From: Adiantum capillus-veneris | Lineage: Eukaryota; Streptophyta; Polypodiopsida; Polypodiales; Pteridaceae | Direction of reading: 5' to 3' | Assembly (NCBI GenBank): GCA_014529385.2 | Contig: CM043963.1 | Location: 102,652,912-102,716,911, forward strand | DNA length: 64,000 bases | In this document: positions 13,270 through 23,891 of the stretch, one piece after another | Position numbering within the stretch: position 1 is the stretch's first letter | How the letters are laid out: each line of letters begins with the position of its first letter | The notes under the pieces: generated by a model | Seen by the model: only the letters and a program-made list of their open reading frames with translations | Database searches by the model: none | What the model was told of the DNA's origin: nothing | Position numbers and translations under genes: made by a program

Positions 13270-14031
13270 TTATGAGTTTGATAGATTTGCTATAAGCTGG
13301 TCTATGGTAAAATCTGTAATTCCTAGCTCAGGGGATGGCTGAGCACCATCTTTATGTGAAGTGGTAGTATCATCTGGCAAAGGTCCATACAATGATTCAT
13401 ATCGTTGAAGCTTTGCTTGTGCATCACTTAACTCTATTTCAAGCTCAAGAATACGGCCACGAAGCATGTCCGGTGTTTCTCCTTGGCTGGCAAGGTCTTG
13501 TCCTTGGCTGGCTAATTCAGTCAGTGTTTCTGACTCTTCAGGAAGTAAAACAATAGGACGCTTGCGAGGAGGCATTGGATTATTTGCATTGCGTGCTGCC
13601 ACCTTTTCTGCAATGCGTCCACGTCCAACGTCAGCGGTGCCTGGACGATCTGACCAATCCACTCTCTTCAGCAAAACATATCGAACATAGCATTGTTGGA
13701 TAAAGTAAATTGCTACTTGGTTGTTGTTTGGTAGGCATCTCTCTTGTCGTATAAACCTTTGCAGCAATACACGTGCCAGTCCTTTATGTTGCAAATCAGA
13801 GAGCTTTAACGGAGATGTATCTTTTGCATTGCCACTTATTTGAAATAGTTGATGGCGTACAAAGTGATTAGGGCAAATCTTTTTGCACTCTTTAAGGGTT
13901 AGTGGTTCGCCCTGCAGCTCAGATTCATCTTCTTCAATGTTCGCAATAGTAGAAAGATCTGCTTGTCCACATCTAACTTGTTCTTCTTTAAAAATTGCAT
14001 GAGCTTCAGCGTGGTTGAGTTCTTCTTCCAT
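13270..14031 (-). CDS. Hypothetical coiled-coil protein carried by the hAT element
   Basis: Not recognised. An intact 253-residue frame starts MEEELNHAEAHAIFKEEQV from an ATG at 14031. It has an acidic N-terminus, a middle part rich in aromatic and basic residues (QVAIYFIQQCYVRYVLLKRV), a basic stretch (MPPRKRPIVLLPEE), a C-terminal heptad-like region (RILELEIELSDAQAKLQRYE) likely to form a coiled coil, and an acidic/Ser-rich tail. It lies on the same strand as, and about 170 bp downstream of, the end of the kinase-like gene (14199), so both may come from one transcript or one ancestral gene. It is open over its whole length although the neighbouring genes are broken, which suggests this part is younger or under constraint. 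Confidence 0.55.
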   Translation of the reverse strand: MEEELNHAEAHAIFKEEQVRCGQADLSTIANIEEDESELQGEPLTLKECKKICPNHFVRHQLFQISGNAKDTSPLKLSDLQHKGLARVLLQRFIRQERCLPNNNQVAIYFIQQCYVRYVLLKRVDWSDRPGTADVGRGRIAEKVAARNANNPMPPRKRPIVLLPEESETLTELASQGQDLASQGETPDMLRGRILELEIELSDAQAKLQRYESLYGPLPDDTTTSHKDGAQPSPELGITDFTIDQLIANLSNS

Positions 14032-14198
14032 ATTTGCATATTAGGTGAACATGTCATTACTTTTAAATACCCATTCAATTAATTTGACATTGGACAGTAT
14101 ATCAAATGACAAACATAGATATTTTGTTCAATTAAACATACAATTAAATCTGACACCAAAAGTAAAACAATGATGAAATCATGAGACTTGTGTTTTCA

Positions 14199-14364
14199 TT
14201 AATCATCAGCTGGTCGTAAGCCAGATGTCATTACAATGTTGCAACCCACTCTATGGGCACCATTTAGACATAAGGAGAGGTCAAAAGCATTAGGCCGGGT
14301 TTTGGGGTTTAGGCGCTTGCCGGTTTCAAGATGAGCAAGTACATTACTCAAAAAATGTCTCTTG
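14199..14364 (-). pseudogene. C-terminal lobe of the interrupted protein-kinase-like gene
   Basis: Minus strand from 14364 reads RHFLSNVLAHLETGKRLNP, then KTRPNAFDLSLCLNG, and ends RPADD at a TAA (14199-14201). LNPKTRPNAFDL fits kinase subdomain XI, where an Arg followed by Pro sits ahead of the last helix. The piece lies directly outside the left inverted repeat of the inner element. If 14365-24219 is removed it continues in frame from the larger kinase piece at 24220-25465. Confidence 0.75.
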
Positions 14365-14396
14365 CATTAGGGGAATTTTGAGGTCATTTTTGTGCC
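14365..14396 (+). repeat. Left terminal inverted repeat of the inner element
   Basis: Begins CATTAGGGGAATTTTGAGG and ends tttttgtgcc. Thirty-one of 32 positions match the right end in inverted orientation. An extra flanking g/c pair (14364/24220) also matches. Confidence 0.92.
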
Positions 14397-14744
14397 TTTT
14401 AGCGTGTAGAGAGAGAGTGGTCTCAACCAATGGTTGAAGAGCTTCCGTTACGGAACCTCTATTTTTGAAAACTCACAAAAAAAGCAAATATTCTATCTGT
14501 ACCGCAACTTTGAGCTGGTAAATAGCAATGTAAACAAGTAAAAGTGCAAAGGCATTCAATAGCTGTCGCTTTTAGAAAGACGTACTTCTCATATTATATT
14601 GTTTTCATTTTGCACGTCGTCATCATAAAACAATGTTTGGATTCTATCTCATGATCTTTTCTAGATTTGAACCGTTTTTTGCACATTCTGCTTATTCTTC
14701 TCTTGAACTCAGGCTAAACTTCTCTGCTCATTTCTTTTTTCACC

Positions 14745-16048
14745 ATGGAATCTTCATCACGATCAAAACGACCAAGAACTTCCATTGAAGCCATTGTCAC
14801 TTACAACACGACTGATCAAAATGGAGAATGGATTCCAATAACTATACACAAAGGAACGTGGATACTGATGCAACAGAACAAGAGAATAAAGTCTTCCACC
14901 AAAAACTCTTTCTTGGTGGGATGGAAGGGTATTGTTAAAGATTTCAGCTTTGGCGACAACAAAAAATCAATCAAAGAGGTGTTGGTGCAGCATGTGTACA
15001 TGCATAAAGATCTGCATATTGACTCAGAGAGTTCTGCTTTGCCATTACATAGACCAAATTGTAAGTCTCTTAACTTAAATCCTTATTTGTAATGCATGTT
15101 GTATAAGGTTATTTGTTGTACAGATTTGTATCCTTCAAACATTATGGAATGGCAGCCAGTAGAATGTGTTATAAATATTCTGGATGTGTGTCATGGATCA
15201 ATTGGTGAAGAATATACAAGGGAAGGACTAAGGGTTCACTGGCAGAGAATGGAATATTCTTCTTTGACCATTATTATGTTCCACCTAGAAGGACTGGAGA
15301 ACTTGGAGCCACAAACAAGCTAGACTTGCTTGATTTCAAAAGTGGAGAATGGTCACTCCCTAGCTCAAATACAAGTGAGGGCTACAGGTGCAAACTGTTT
15401 TGTGAGATTCAAAAGTGTTTGAAAGCAAACATAGCAAGCAAACAGAGTAGAATTTCTATATTCATGCCCATTATAGTTTTTGTAGACTTCTTCTCTAATG
15501 CTGAAGTCAGAAAATCTAGAACAATGTTTTCAGTGAAGACTTTAGACTCAGAAAATGTACTTGAATTTGTGGATGAGGGTTGGAACACCAAACCAGTGAA
15601 TGGAATCACTTGTAATGTGCAAGCTGGCTCAATTGCTTGCAAATACATGATAGGGACACAAAACTTCATTATGTCATTTTATTACAGAAGATGGCACTAT
15701 GTTGGTGGTCAGCTAACTCCACTTGATTAAGACATGGAGGACTTCATTGATAGCCCAATAGAAGACATTGATATATGGGTAAACAATGAGCATCTGTCAA
15801 TTGTAAAGATAAGAGGCATGTGTAGCTTACATCAATTGAGATTGGACCTGCAAAATGATGAAATTGAACTGCCCACAACATTTTGCTTTCAAATAAATGG
15901 TGGAAAGGTAACTGTTATCCCTAAAAGTCTCTTGTTCTCTTATTGGTTCTTTATTTAACTTGGATTGTTTTTGTAGGTATCAAAAAGGAATGAAAAGAGG
16001 CTACAGTGCAAGGACATCTTGGATTGCATTGTACATTTGGTGCCTTAA
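14745..16048 (+). pseudogene. BAH-like chromatin-reader protein of the inner element (lightly mutated)
   Basis: ATG at 14745. Exon 1 ends at 15060 before a 63-bp GT-AG intron (15061-15123), and a second intron is at 15908-15976. The product starts MESSSRSKRPRTS and has features in the order expected of a bromo-adjacent homology domain: HKGTWILMQ (residues about 32-40), a strand block ending VLVQHVYM, then NYLYPSNIMEWQPVECVIN (family pattern: E-L-F/Y-x-S-n...P-V-x-x-I), and NGIFFFDHYY (family F/Y-x-C-R-x-x-Y). BAH domains bind nucleosomes or histone tails. After a frame change near 15225 comes an unknown middle part. After a TAA (15728-15730), the same frame gives a short C-terminal unit, LPTTFCFQINGGKVSKRNE, of possible beta-grasp type (weak guess). 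The last exon ends at a TAA at 16048. Whether the lesions are real or annotation limits cannot be decided here. Confidence 0.55.
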
Positions 16049-16069
16049 ACATCCTTCAAGGCAATTTTG

Positions 16070-16460
16070 TAACACATGACCTGCAAGGATATTATTTTGT
16101 ATCACATGACCTGCAAGGATCTTGTTTTGTATCACATGACCTGCAAGGATCTTATTGAAATAAAGATCTAAAAGGATCTTTATTTTGTTATTGAAATGCA
16201 ACTTTTCCAAACATCAATGATTTTACTTCAATGATTTGATTTTGTAACAGAGTCTTAAAACAAGGTATTCAAAATGTATTCAATTTCAAATATTTGCAAT
16301 TACATAGAATAGACAATTGGATACAAGTGGGCTATAGAATAGACAATTGGATACAAGTGGGCTATAGAATAGACAATTGGATACAAGTGGGAAGCTTGAT
16401 ACAAGTGGGCTACAATTAGAGTGGGCTACAATTAGAGTGGGCTACAATTAGAGTGGGCTA
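16070..16460. repeat. Short tandem repeat clusters downstream of the BAH-like gene
   Basis: Three adjacent tandem families: about 32 bp containing cacatgacctgcaaggat (three copies, 16070-16150), about 31 bp containing agacaattggatacaagtgg (three copies, about 16310-16400), and 16 bp acaattagagtgggct (four copies, about 16410-16460). They fill the space between the convergent ends of the BAH-like and H3-like/Ulp1 genes. Confidence 0.9.
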
Positions 16461-16467
16461 CAAAAAG

Positions 16468-18560
16468 CTAGAATAGTTTTCTGCCAGGAGTTTTCCTGTC
16501 CCTAGGGGACTTCCTTAATGGGGTTGGTGCTTTTGCAGTGGGCTCTTTTGTCCTGGGAGATTTTCTTGTGGGGTCTTTGGCAGGAGGTCTTGAGGGCTGC
16601 TTCCTCTTTCTCTTATCATCCATCTCTTCACTTGCCTTTTCCTGCTCACCACTCTCTTCTTCCTCTTCACTTCCCTTTTCCTCTTCTAGTTTTGCTTTCC
16701 CCTTTGCCTTTTCTAGCTTTGCTTTCCCCTTCTCTTCAACATCATCATCTTTAAATACCTCTTGCAGTTGTCCATTTGCTTCAATCATATACTTGATAAT
16801 CTTTGCTCTTGTCAACCATACATGGTTCTCACTATAGCACTCTCTGTTGATCTATACAAGGCAATAGAAAGCAAGTTTTAGGAACAATAAAATGAGAAAA
16901 AATACAGCTGGCAAATATGAAATATGCTATACTTCTATATTCTGATTGTCATTGCAGTATATGAAGTCCAAGAGGAGCTTGGCATTTGTCACTACCCTCC
17001 ATCCACATGAATGGATTTCAGGCTGGATTGGAACCTGCAACTCATTACATGTATTTATGGGAAAAAATATTTGAGGATAATCCATTGAAGTGAACAAAGC
17101 ATAAAGAATTCCAACCTTCACAACTGAAAATTGGATTTCAGTCAGCATCTTTGGCATGGGTGGACAATTCTCCAGTGTCTCTATAAATCTTGTAGCAGCA
17201 CTGTCCAAAAGTCTTTATTAAAAGTATGTGCTTGAGGTTTGCTTGTGGTTTACAAAATGTGTCTGCTACTATACTTACAATTTTGCTTGACCATGTACTC
17301 CAGCAAGAGAACTGACAAAGTAGCATTTTCTTTTCACAATATCAATTGCAATTAAACTCCAATGTGAGCTATAAAAACAAGCCTCAGTTAGCCTTCTAAC
17401 ATGAATTAGTAAATTCTCTTCACAAGGTGTAGGTAGGAAACTTACCTCTCATGATAAGGAATCAAGAAAATTTCACAGATTTCCAAGTCCACATGAGTCA
17501 ACCACTTTGTGAGCTCTCTAATATTTGTCTCCGTCCTGAGAAAGTGGGAGATAGAAGGGTCTAAAAATTCCACCTTTTGTTGAAGGTCTGGCTCATATGT
17601 ATGCATCATTAACCTGGTACAAGATATTGTTATATAAAGAGTTCTTGCTATAAACAAAAATACAGAGGAAAACAAAAACAACTTGAGGCATGTGATAAGG
17701 AGTGGAGAATTCATCTCCTTGGTCCAGTCCTTGAGAATTTCCAAGGTCTCAGAGTCAAGTGAATTGTAATCCTCCCTAGGATCCTCCTCACTGAATAGAG
17801 CGACAACAAAACCAGTAGGATTGACACTCCTCAAGAGGGGCACTAGTTGAGGTTCCAACAGGTCAAGCTCCTTTCTCTCTGCAATTTCCTTGTCTTCCTT
17901 TGCTCTCTTTTTCCTTTCCTTTTCCTCTTCTTCAGTAATATCAACTACTCCTACTTCAAGCTCCTTGGGCTTCCTCCATGGAGGAATGTTGAGAATATTA
18001 AAGGCCTTAATATCATGCATAGGGACAGGCTCCAACATTCTTGAAAACCTGTATCTCAGCCTCCTGAGAGTGATCATGTCTTTGTCCATCAAAGTAACCC
18101 TATGGGCTTGAGCTGCATAGATATAGGCATCTTGGAAAAGCTCAATCATAAAGTCCTCAGAAGCCTCCTGGATACATGCCAATGCAGTTCTAGTCCACCT
18201 CATGTCAATCTTGTACTCCTCTGCAACTTGTCTGCATAGTCTTTGGAAGGGCAGTTTGGGAATTGCAAGATTGATGGCCTTTATGGCCTTCCTTATCTCT
18301 CTTAGACATTTGACCCCCTGCTTGAACTTTCTCTTTGTAAGGAGAGGCTTAAGCTGCAGTGGCTTGGAAGCTTTCCTCTGATGTGTAGTTTTTCTTTTGC
18401 TTGGTTGAGGGTCAGGTGTGCTTGGTTTAGGGTCCTTCCTCTGAGATGTGCTCTTCTTTGGTTTGGAAGTACCAGCTGAAGCTTTGCTAGGTTGAGCTTC
18501 TTCTTCATCTTTGGATAGAGGCTTATCAACCTTCCTTGCAATCTTCTTGGTCCTTGCCAT
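16468..18560 (-). CDS. Histone H3-like / Ulp1-type cysteine protease fusion
   Basis: ATG at 18560 gives MARTKKIARK, nearly the canonical H3 N-terminus. After a basic tail (to about residue 78) comes an H3-like fold (about 79-172): LREIR of alphaN, LPFQRLCRQVAEEYK of alpha1, RWTRTALACIQEASEDF of alpha2, HRVTLMDKDM of loop 2 and RRLRYRF of alpha3. The Trp opening alpha2 recalls CenH3, but loop 1 has ordinary H3 length. A charged linker follows, then a C48/Ulp1-like protease: DPSISHFL block, catalytic HW in SSHWSLIAID, YFVSSLAG where the family has Asp, and IQPEIHSCGW with the oxyanion Gln and nucleophile Cys. Exon joins are by eye: an intron within about 17593-17676 (the frame also reads through), about 17369-17443, and further introns toward 16815. 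The tail turns from acidic to basic with KSPR-type repeats and ends GRKLF at 16468. It probably acts in chromatin with substrate-specific proteolysis (inferred). The Asp-to-Ser change may make the protease inactive. Confidence 0.8.
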
Positions 18561-19656
18561 CTTCAAAAGGGATAGGAATGATTGTTACACAACAAACATT
18601 AGTAAAAAAAGTAAACAATGTATATTTAATTTTTATTATTACTTTATCAAAGTAAACTCATCCTTTCCGACATAGTGGCACACATTTCCATACATAGTGG
18701 AACACATTGCGGTGACACCCCGTACGCGAAATCACAAAGGGACCAATGTCCTCACACTTTCGATGATCGCGCACGGGGTGACGGAGTGCCAAGCGGTACA
18801 CAGAGGCACACATTGTATGCATGGTAAACTTCTCCTTGTGGAAATAGTGGCACACAATCCGGTACACATCGTAAACACATTGCGGTGACACTCCGTACGC
18901 GAAATGACAAAGGGAGCACAGTCCTCACACTAGTGGCACACATTGCGGTACACAAAGTAAACATGATCACACTTGTGGACATAGTGGAACACATTGCTTT
19001 GATACTCCGTACGCAAAATGACAAAGGGGGCAAAGTCTTCACACTTACGAATATCGCGCACAGGGTGACAGTCAAAGCGCTCGAAATTTTGGGTTGTGGA
19101 AGTACGAGAACCGGGTAGAACCTCCTTCAAAATGCACTTAGTTTGGGCTCTGAGGAGGTTTATATAGGGTGCTTTGCGCAAGTCCCTAGGCGCATACTAG
19201 CCGTTGGACCACACTTCGAGGTGGCAACCGATTTGCACACCCCCCGAGGTGGCATTTTTGGCCATAAAAAGAACCTACCCAACCCGTTTTTTCGCTTATT
19301 GTCATTCACAAGGCTTCGAAATGAAGCCTCCAACCCTCCAAGCGACACACCGTGACACCCCGTGCGCGATTTTGGGAGCCGTCGACCTCTTCCTAGCAAT
19401 AGGAAATCGCGTACCAAGTGTCACTCCGTGCGCGTAGTTAGTGAGTGCCGAGTTTCTCTTAACCCCCCACAGTTCGCATAGCAAGTGACAAACTTAGCAT
19501 GTGACAATTTTATGTAATTCTTTTTTTCTTGCGCTTAATTTGCTTGACAATTTTATGCTTTTAATTTGTTTGTAGACTTGATATAAAGAAGGGTAGTTAA
19601 TGTCTTGATAGACTTCTCTTTTCTCTTTTTCAGCTGAGCATTTGTGGATTGTCATA
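18561..19656. promoter_or_regulatory. Divergent intergenic region with a repeated GTGACAC-CCGT-CGCGA motif
   Basis: Separates the H3-like/Ulp1 gene (minus) from the acidic-protein gene (plus). The word gtgacacYccgtRcgcga or a close variant occurs at 18712, 18885, 19001 (degenerate), 19352 and 19418 in plus orientation, and at 18767 and 19054 in inverse orientation. Between 18660 and 19090 these lie in a diverged tandem array with catagtggMacacattgcggt words. GC and CpG content are higher than around it. It is likely a bidirectional promoter or a transposase/host-factor binding array; no function is shown. Confidence 0.6.
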
Positions 19657-21543
19657 ATGGATACAGAGGATATACAAGAGACCGCTGATGACAAGCTGAT
19701 GTCTTTTCTTTACAAAGTTAATGAACTTACAAGATTTCAAAGTGTTAAACAGATTTTTAATGCTGCCTTTGATCTTCAAGCACTTGTGGATGGCTTCTCT
19801 ACACAAATTAGTGACTTGAAAGAGATATATACATAATTGATCAGAGATCACAGGCTTGACAATCTTGTTCATTTTGTTGATATATGCAAAGCAGGTAGCT
19901 TGTCAAGGACAGGTATTGCAAAGAAGTGGTCAAGCCTTCATCCAGACTGGCAAAAGATCATAAAGCCTTGCAAATTTCATGGTAATATGCATTGCCAGTT
20001 GGTAGATTATGACCTTGGACTTATCATTTTCTTCAGTGTACTCCCAACACCAGAGGGCAAAGAGATTCCAAAGCAGATTTCCCAGGCTGAGGAGGACCAG
20101 GAGAAAGAGGAGATAGAGATGGAGTTCCATGAAGAGGAAGAGAAGCTACAAAGCACTGAGATGCTGGACATTGCAAAATTTAAAGCATAAAACATCACTA
20201 AAGTGGAGAATGTTGACATTGAGGATGAAGATGTTGATCCTTTGCATTGCACAACAACATTTCCCACATACAAAGTTAACAAAAAGGAATATGTTTTGCT
20301 GAATGACATTCAGCATCTTTTTGATCTAAGGGAAGATTATGCTTTGGCAGTTTTGGTTGAGTGGGGATCTAATGACATAGGATTTATTGATTACTCACCT
20401 TGCCCCTTAGCAGTCTTGGACACAGAGGCAGAAAATTTTATTGACAGCTCAAGTGTTGGAAAGCATGTGCAGGACATTGTTCTGAGATATGAGCAACAGG
20501 GTGTACCTTCTGAAGAGGAGTTCAATGAGATCCAAAAAAGGCTTAAAATAGAGCATATGGGAGAGGAAAAGACCAGAGATTATGAAGTAAGGCCAACTAG
20601 ATCCATTGATATATGGGAACCGGCCTTGTTTGAGGAGGATGAGTCTCCTAAGGTATGTTAATGACCATTTTGCCCTATCTTATTAATGTGCTGAACAATT
20701 AACCAAGACATATTTTTGCAGATTGAAATACTGGACACAAACAAATTCCTTGGGAGGGGGAAGGGTTCCAGACCCTTAGATTTAGGAAGGAACCAGAGCT
20801 TGGGACACTTTATTGGGAAGCTCAACAAAGAGACTGTCATTATATTCCATAACAAGTTTACAAGAGAACCATTGCTGCCAATGCTTGCAATTAAAGCACT
20901 TGCAAAGGTTGTTGGTTCATATCAGCTTCCTCCAGGGTTAGAGAAGTTAATATTGGTGGAAAAGGAGGAAGCCATCAGAATTTTTGGATTCTTCCCTGGC
21001 CTTACTGGTTCTAGAGCTGGTTATTTTGCAACAATGGCATCCTATGTGCTTGCCCACTCTGGGGACCTCAAGAGACAAATGATAGGCTACAATAAGCAGA
21101 AGTTTTTGAAGTTTAGGGGTGAAGTTTATGTACCTTCATCAAAAGACCGACTTTGCTCAAACCTGTACTTTGGCCCACTTTCTACCTTGTCTCTCTCTTG
21201 TAGCTAGCCATTGTAAGAATTTTTCATTTGCAGATGAACTATTATATGAATTTTGTCTTTTCTGCTTGTTCCTGTGTAAGGCATTTGCTAAATCTGAGTT
21301 CAATAGTGCTTTCTTTGTCATTTTTGATCTGGTTCTATGCCATATTTGTCTATTGAACCATTGGAAAACCTCAAGCAAGCTGTTTTCCTTCACTGCACCT
21401 CCTCCATGTCTTGTATGCTTGAAAAACTTGGTTCTTGCTTGATAATGGGATTTCTCCATGCCTTGTGTAGACCATATGGACAGGGAGCCCCATCTCTTTA
21501 CAAACCAGGGAGTGTGATTGTAAATTATATGCTGGCAAAGTAA
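19657..21543 (+). pseudogene. Unrecognised acidic protein of the inner element
   Basis: ATG at 19657 (MDTEDIQETADDKLMSFLYK). The frame runs to 20652 with two in-frame TAA codons (19834-19836, 20188-20190), both explainable as CAA to TAA changes. A 69-bp GT-AG intron (20653-20721) joins DESPK to IEILDTNKFLGRGKGSRPL. Later parts include LNKETVIIFHNKFTREPLLP, GFFPGLTGSRAGYFATMASY and, after a probable intron near 21200, a last exon ending at 21543. The middle is strongly acidic (EEDQEKEEIEMEFHEEEEK). No domain is recognised. An acidic protein next to an H3-like gene invites a histone-chaperone idea, but composition is the only support. It is divergent from the H3-like/Ulp1 gene and convergent with the transposase-like gene. 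Confidence 0.5.
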
Positions 21544-21642
21544 AAGTGTGTCAATAATTAGTAAGTATGAGATTAATCATATGCTTCCAAACTAAAAGTA
21601 TGTACATATTAAAAAGGTCAGAAAATAAATAAAAAACTTACC

Positions 21643-23891
21643 ATGTAATGTGTGAATTCCTGATCCCAAGCATCTTTCATTGCACTTCTGAAGTTATTGA
21701 GCACTTTCTTGAAATTTGGCAGATCATTTTTGCCCCAGGATGTCTTATCACAGTAGGAAAATACTTTGTCTAGTGATTCCCATACCTCTGCCTTTTTGTT
21801 TCTTGTTGTACCTTCAAGACCATGATCTTTGATGGCATTGTGGAGAGATTTCCACTGGTTATACTTCACATTGGATGAACCCTTCTTGGCATTTACCTTT
21901 CCTAGTTTGCCATGAAACCCTAGTAAAGCTCTGGCCTTCACACCACCAACAGATACCTTTCTAGGCACATTGTTTCCATTTGAAGACCTCTTCAGGTCTG
22001 CTTCAATCTTAACCTTACCACTGTGAAGGCCAATTTCTGATAAAACCCTTTCAATACATTTGATTGCAGCATCTCTAGCTGCTTTTGGCTGTAACTTCCA
22101 CGCAAACCCCACATACAGATGTACAATTTTCTCCACAATTCTGCAAAGAGCATGCAGAGTGCATATGTGGATATTAGCAAGTGGAATATTTAAAACTGCT
22201 TTGAAGTTTGGATCTTGAGTATGCCTATTGGGTGCTTTGTTCCAATTTGTAGGATTACATTCTTTTGCTGATGCCATACAATACAGACAAGGGCTCTTTG
22301 CCATAGCTCCTTTGGAGACATTGTACATACATTTAAGGGTTTTAAGGTCTCCTCCCATGTGCCATTCCACCCTGTAACTTCCAAACCCTTCAACTTCAAG
22401 CTCTTCCCCTAATTCTTGTGCATTAATGACTTCGGGTATTGTTGTTTGATGGAAAACCCAATCCAGAACATCAAAGTCTTCACTCTCTACTTCAAAAGAA
22501 CCTAGCCACCAGACATTCTTCTCCGATTGCACGTTGAAGTACTTGGTATCCTTCGGTTTCAATGATCTGTTCATTAAAGTTATGGAAATCCTCTCAATTT
22601 TTCTGTTCTTAACAATCTCACATTCATCAAGCTTTATCACAAAACTGACAACACCATTTGCTTCTGTATGCTCCAGCTCATAGAATCTTATCATTTCCTT
22701 CTGAAGTGTCTTCAAGTCAAGGAAAATATTATTGAACTCGTCAAATTGAAGATCCCTCTTTTTACCATGATAGGTACCATGAATGTGGTGAGGCTCACCC
22801 AACATCTCCATTATCCTCTCATTGATCTTTTTCCTTGCCTGCTGCACAATGGATGGCTTTGGAAGCAAAGAGGACCTGACCTTACATTGCTTTAACCTTG
22901 ACTTCATATTTCTGAACAGCTTGCTATAACCATCTCTGCTAATGCCTACCTTATCCATAGTATATTGCACATCCTCCTTGTCCAAGCAAGAGCTCTGCAA
23001 AAATCCCTCAATGCACTGCTCCTTTGCCTTTTTAAACTTCTTCTCTGTGAAAATCTTTTTGGCAACCTTGAGAGGTAAAACATCACAATAATGTTTAGCT
23101 GCCATTTCCATGTTTGATGCAGAGTTTGGTTGTAGCAAAGTCCTAAATCAAAAGGTACAAAATTAACTGATTATTGTCCAAATGACACCAACAAAATAAA
23201 CAAACTAAATTAAAGTTAACTGAATATTAATCATTTAATAAAGAACAATAGCATAATAACAATAACATAAGCATAATAATGTGGAGCAGAATCATAATAC
23301 AACTTAACAAAAAGATTAACAACCTAACATAAGCAGAATCATATAAAATAAGCATAAGCAGAATCATATAAAATAACAATACCTTGCTGCTCTGATTCTC
23401 CTGCTACAACCTCCTCCACCACGTCTCAAGGCTTCAATGTTCTTTAACTTCTTTTCTCTTTGTCTGTTTCCTAACATTGTATTCTTGCTTCTAGCTTGTT
23501 TGAGCCGAGTTTGTAGCTTTTCGTTGCTCTCTTTACATTCCTCAAGTTGTTGTTTAAGAGTATTTATCATTTGTTTGGTCAAATGATCTTCTAACTTAAG
23601 AATATCTCTCTCTGCCGCAAGACTCTGTGTATAACCCAGCAACCCTCTTTGACCATCACCCACAAATTTTATCAAAGATGAACAATTTGAGAATGGGGGA
23701 GTGCTCTTTGTCATTGGGTCCACTGGATACAATCTTCCATCAGTCCAGAGATCAATGTGATTTTTTTTATCTTGCCGCATTGCTTCAAATATGGACGAGG
23801 ACACCTCTGCACATTTGTTTCTCTTACGCACTGGACAATATTCTTCATTTAGCTCAATGTGTAGATGGTATAAGCTTCTTCTCTTCCTCAT
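21643..23891 (-). CDS. Transposase-like protein of the inner element, 3' end not resolved
   Basis: Exon 1 (23891-23383) encodes a conserved N-terminal block: HIDLWTDGRLYPVDP, TPPFSNCSSLIKFVGDG, GLLGYTQSL, then a coiled coil and a basic end (SRRIRAAR). A 240-bp intron (23382-23143, phase 2) is followed by a long exon starting LLQPNSASNMEM. Landmarks are RSSLLPKPS, EMLGEPHHIHGTY, FVIKLDECEIVKNRKIERIS followed by ITLMNRSL, WHMGGDLKTLKCMYNVS, CLYCMA, and NIHICTLHALCRIVEKI. The order acidic residue, GDLK, C-x-x-C, C/D-x-LH-x-x-x-R is reminiscent of RAG1/Transib-like or other RNase H-fold transposases; this is an inference. At 21643 the frame meets a good donor (ATG then gtaagt), so a further exon, perhaps with the catalytic Glu, is expected but I could not find it. 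A homologue with the same intron site lies at 62750-64000. Confidence 0.65.

Noticed and set aside
14357-14364. A 5-bp target duplication for the inner element (tcttg against ctttg)
   Set aside because: Only three of five positions agree and the kinase frame is kept without any duplication, so I do not claim a TSD.
16070-16460. Direct repeats with regular spacing as a CRISPR-like array
   Set aside because: Repeats are contiguous with no variable spacers, and the context is eukaryotic with spliced genes.
18658-19181. Short minus-strand open frames in the divergent intergenic region
   Set aside because: They lie in a diverged tandem repeat array with no recognisable protein content.
19657-20661. 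Stop-codon reassignment, because several internal stops in the inner element are TAA
   Set aside because: Other genes in the same element end normally at TAA, and CAA-to-TAA decay explains the internal ones.
21643-23891. Assignment of the transposase-like protein to KDZ/Zisupton, CACTA or Mutator families, some of which also carry Ulp1 domains
   Set aside because: None of the hallmark motifs of those transposases is visible, and the termini do not fit CACTA.
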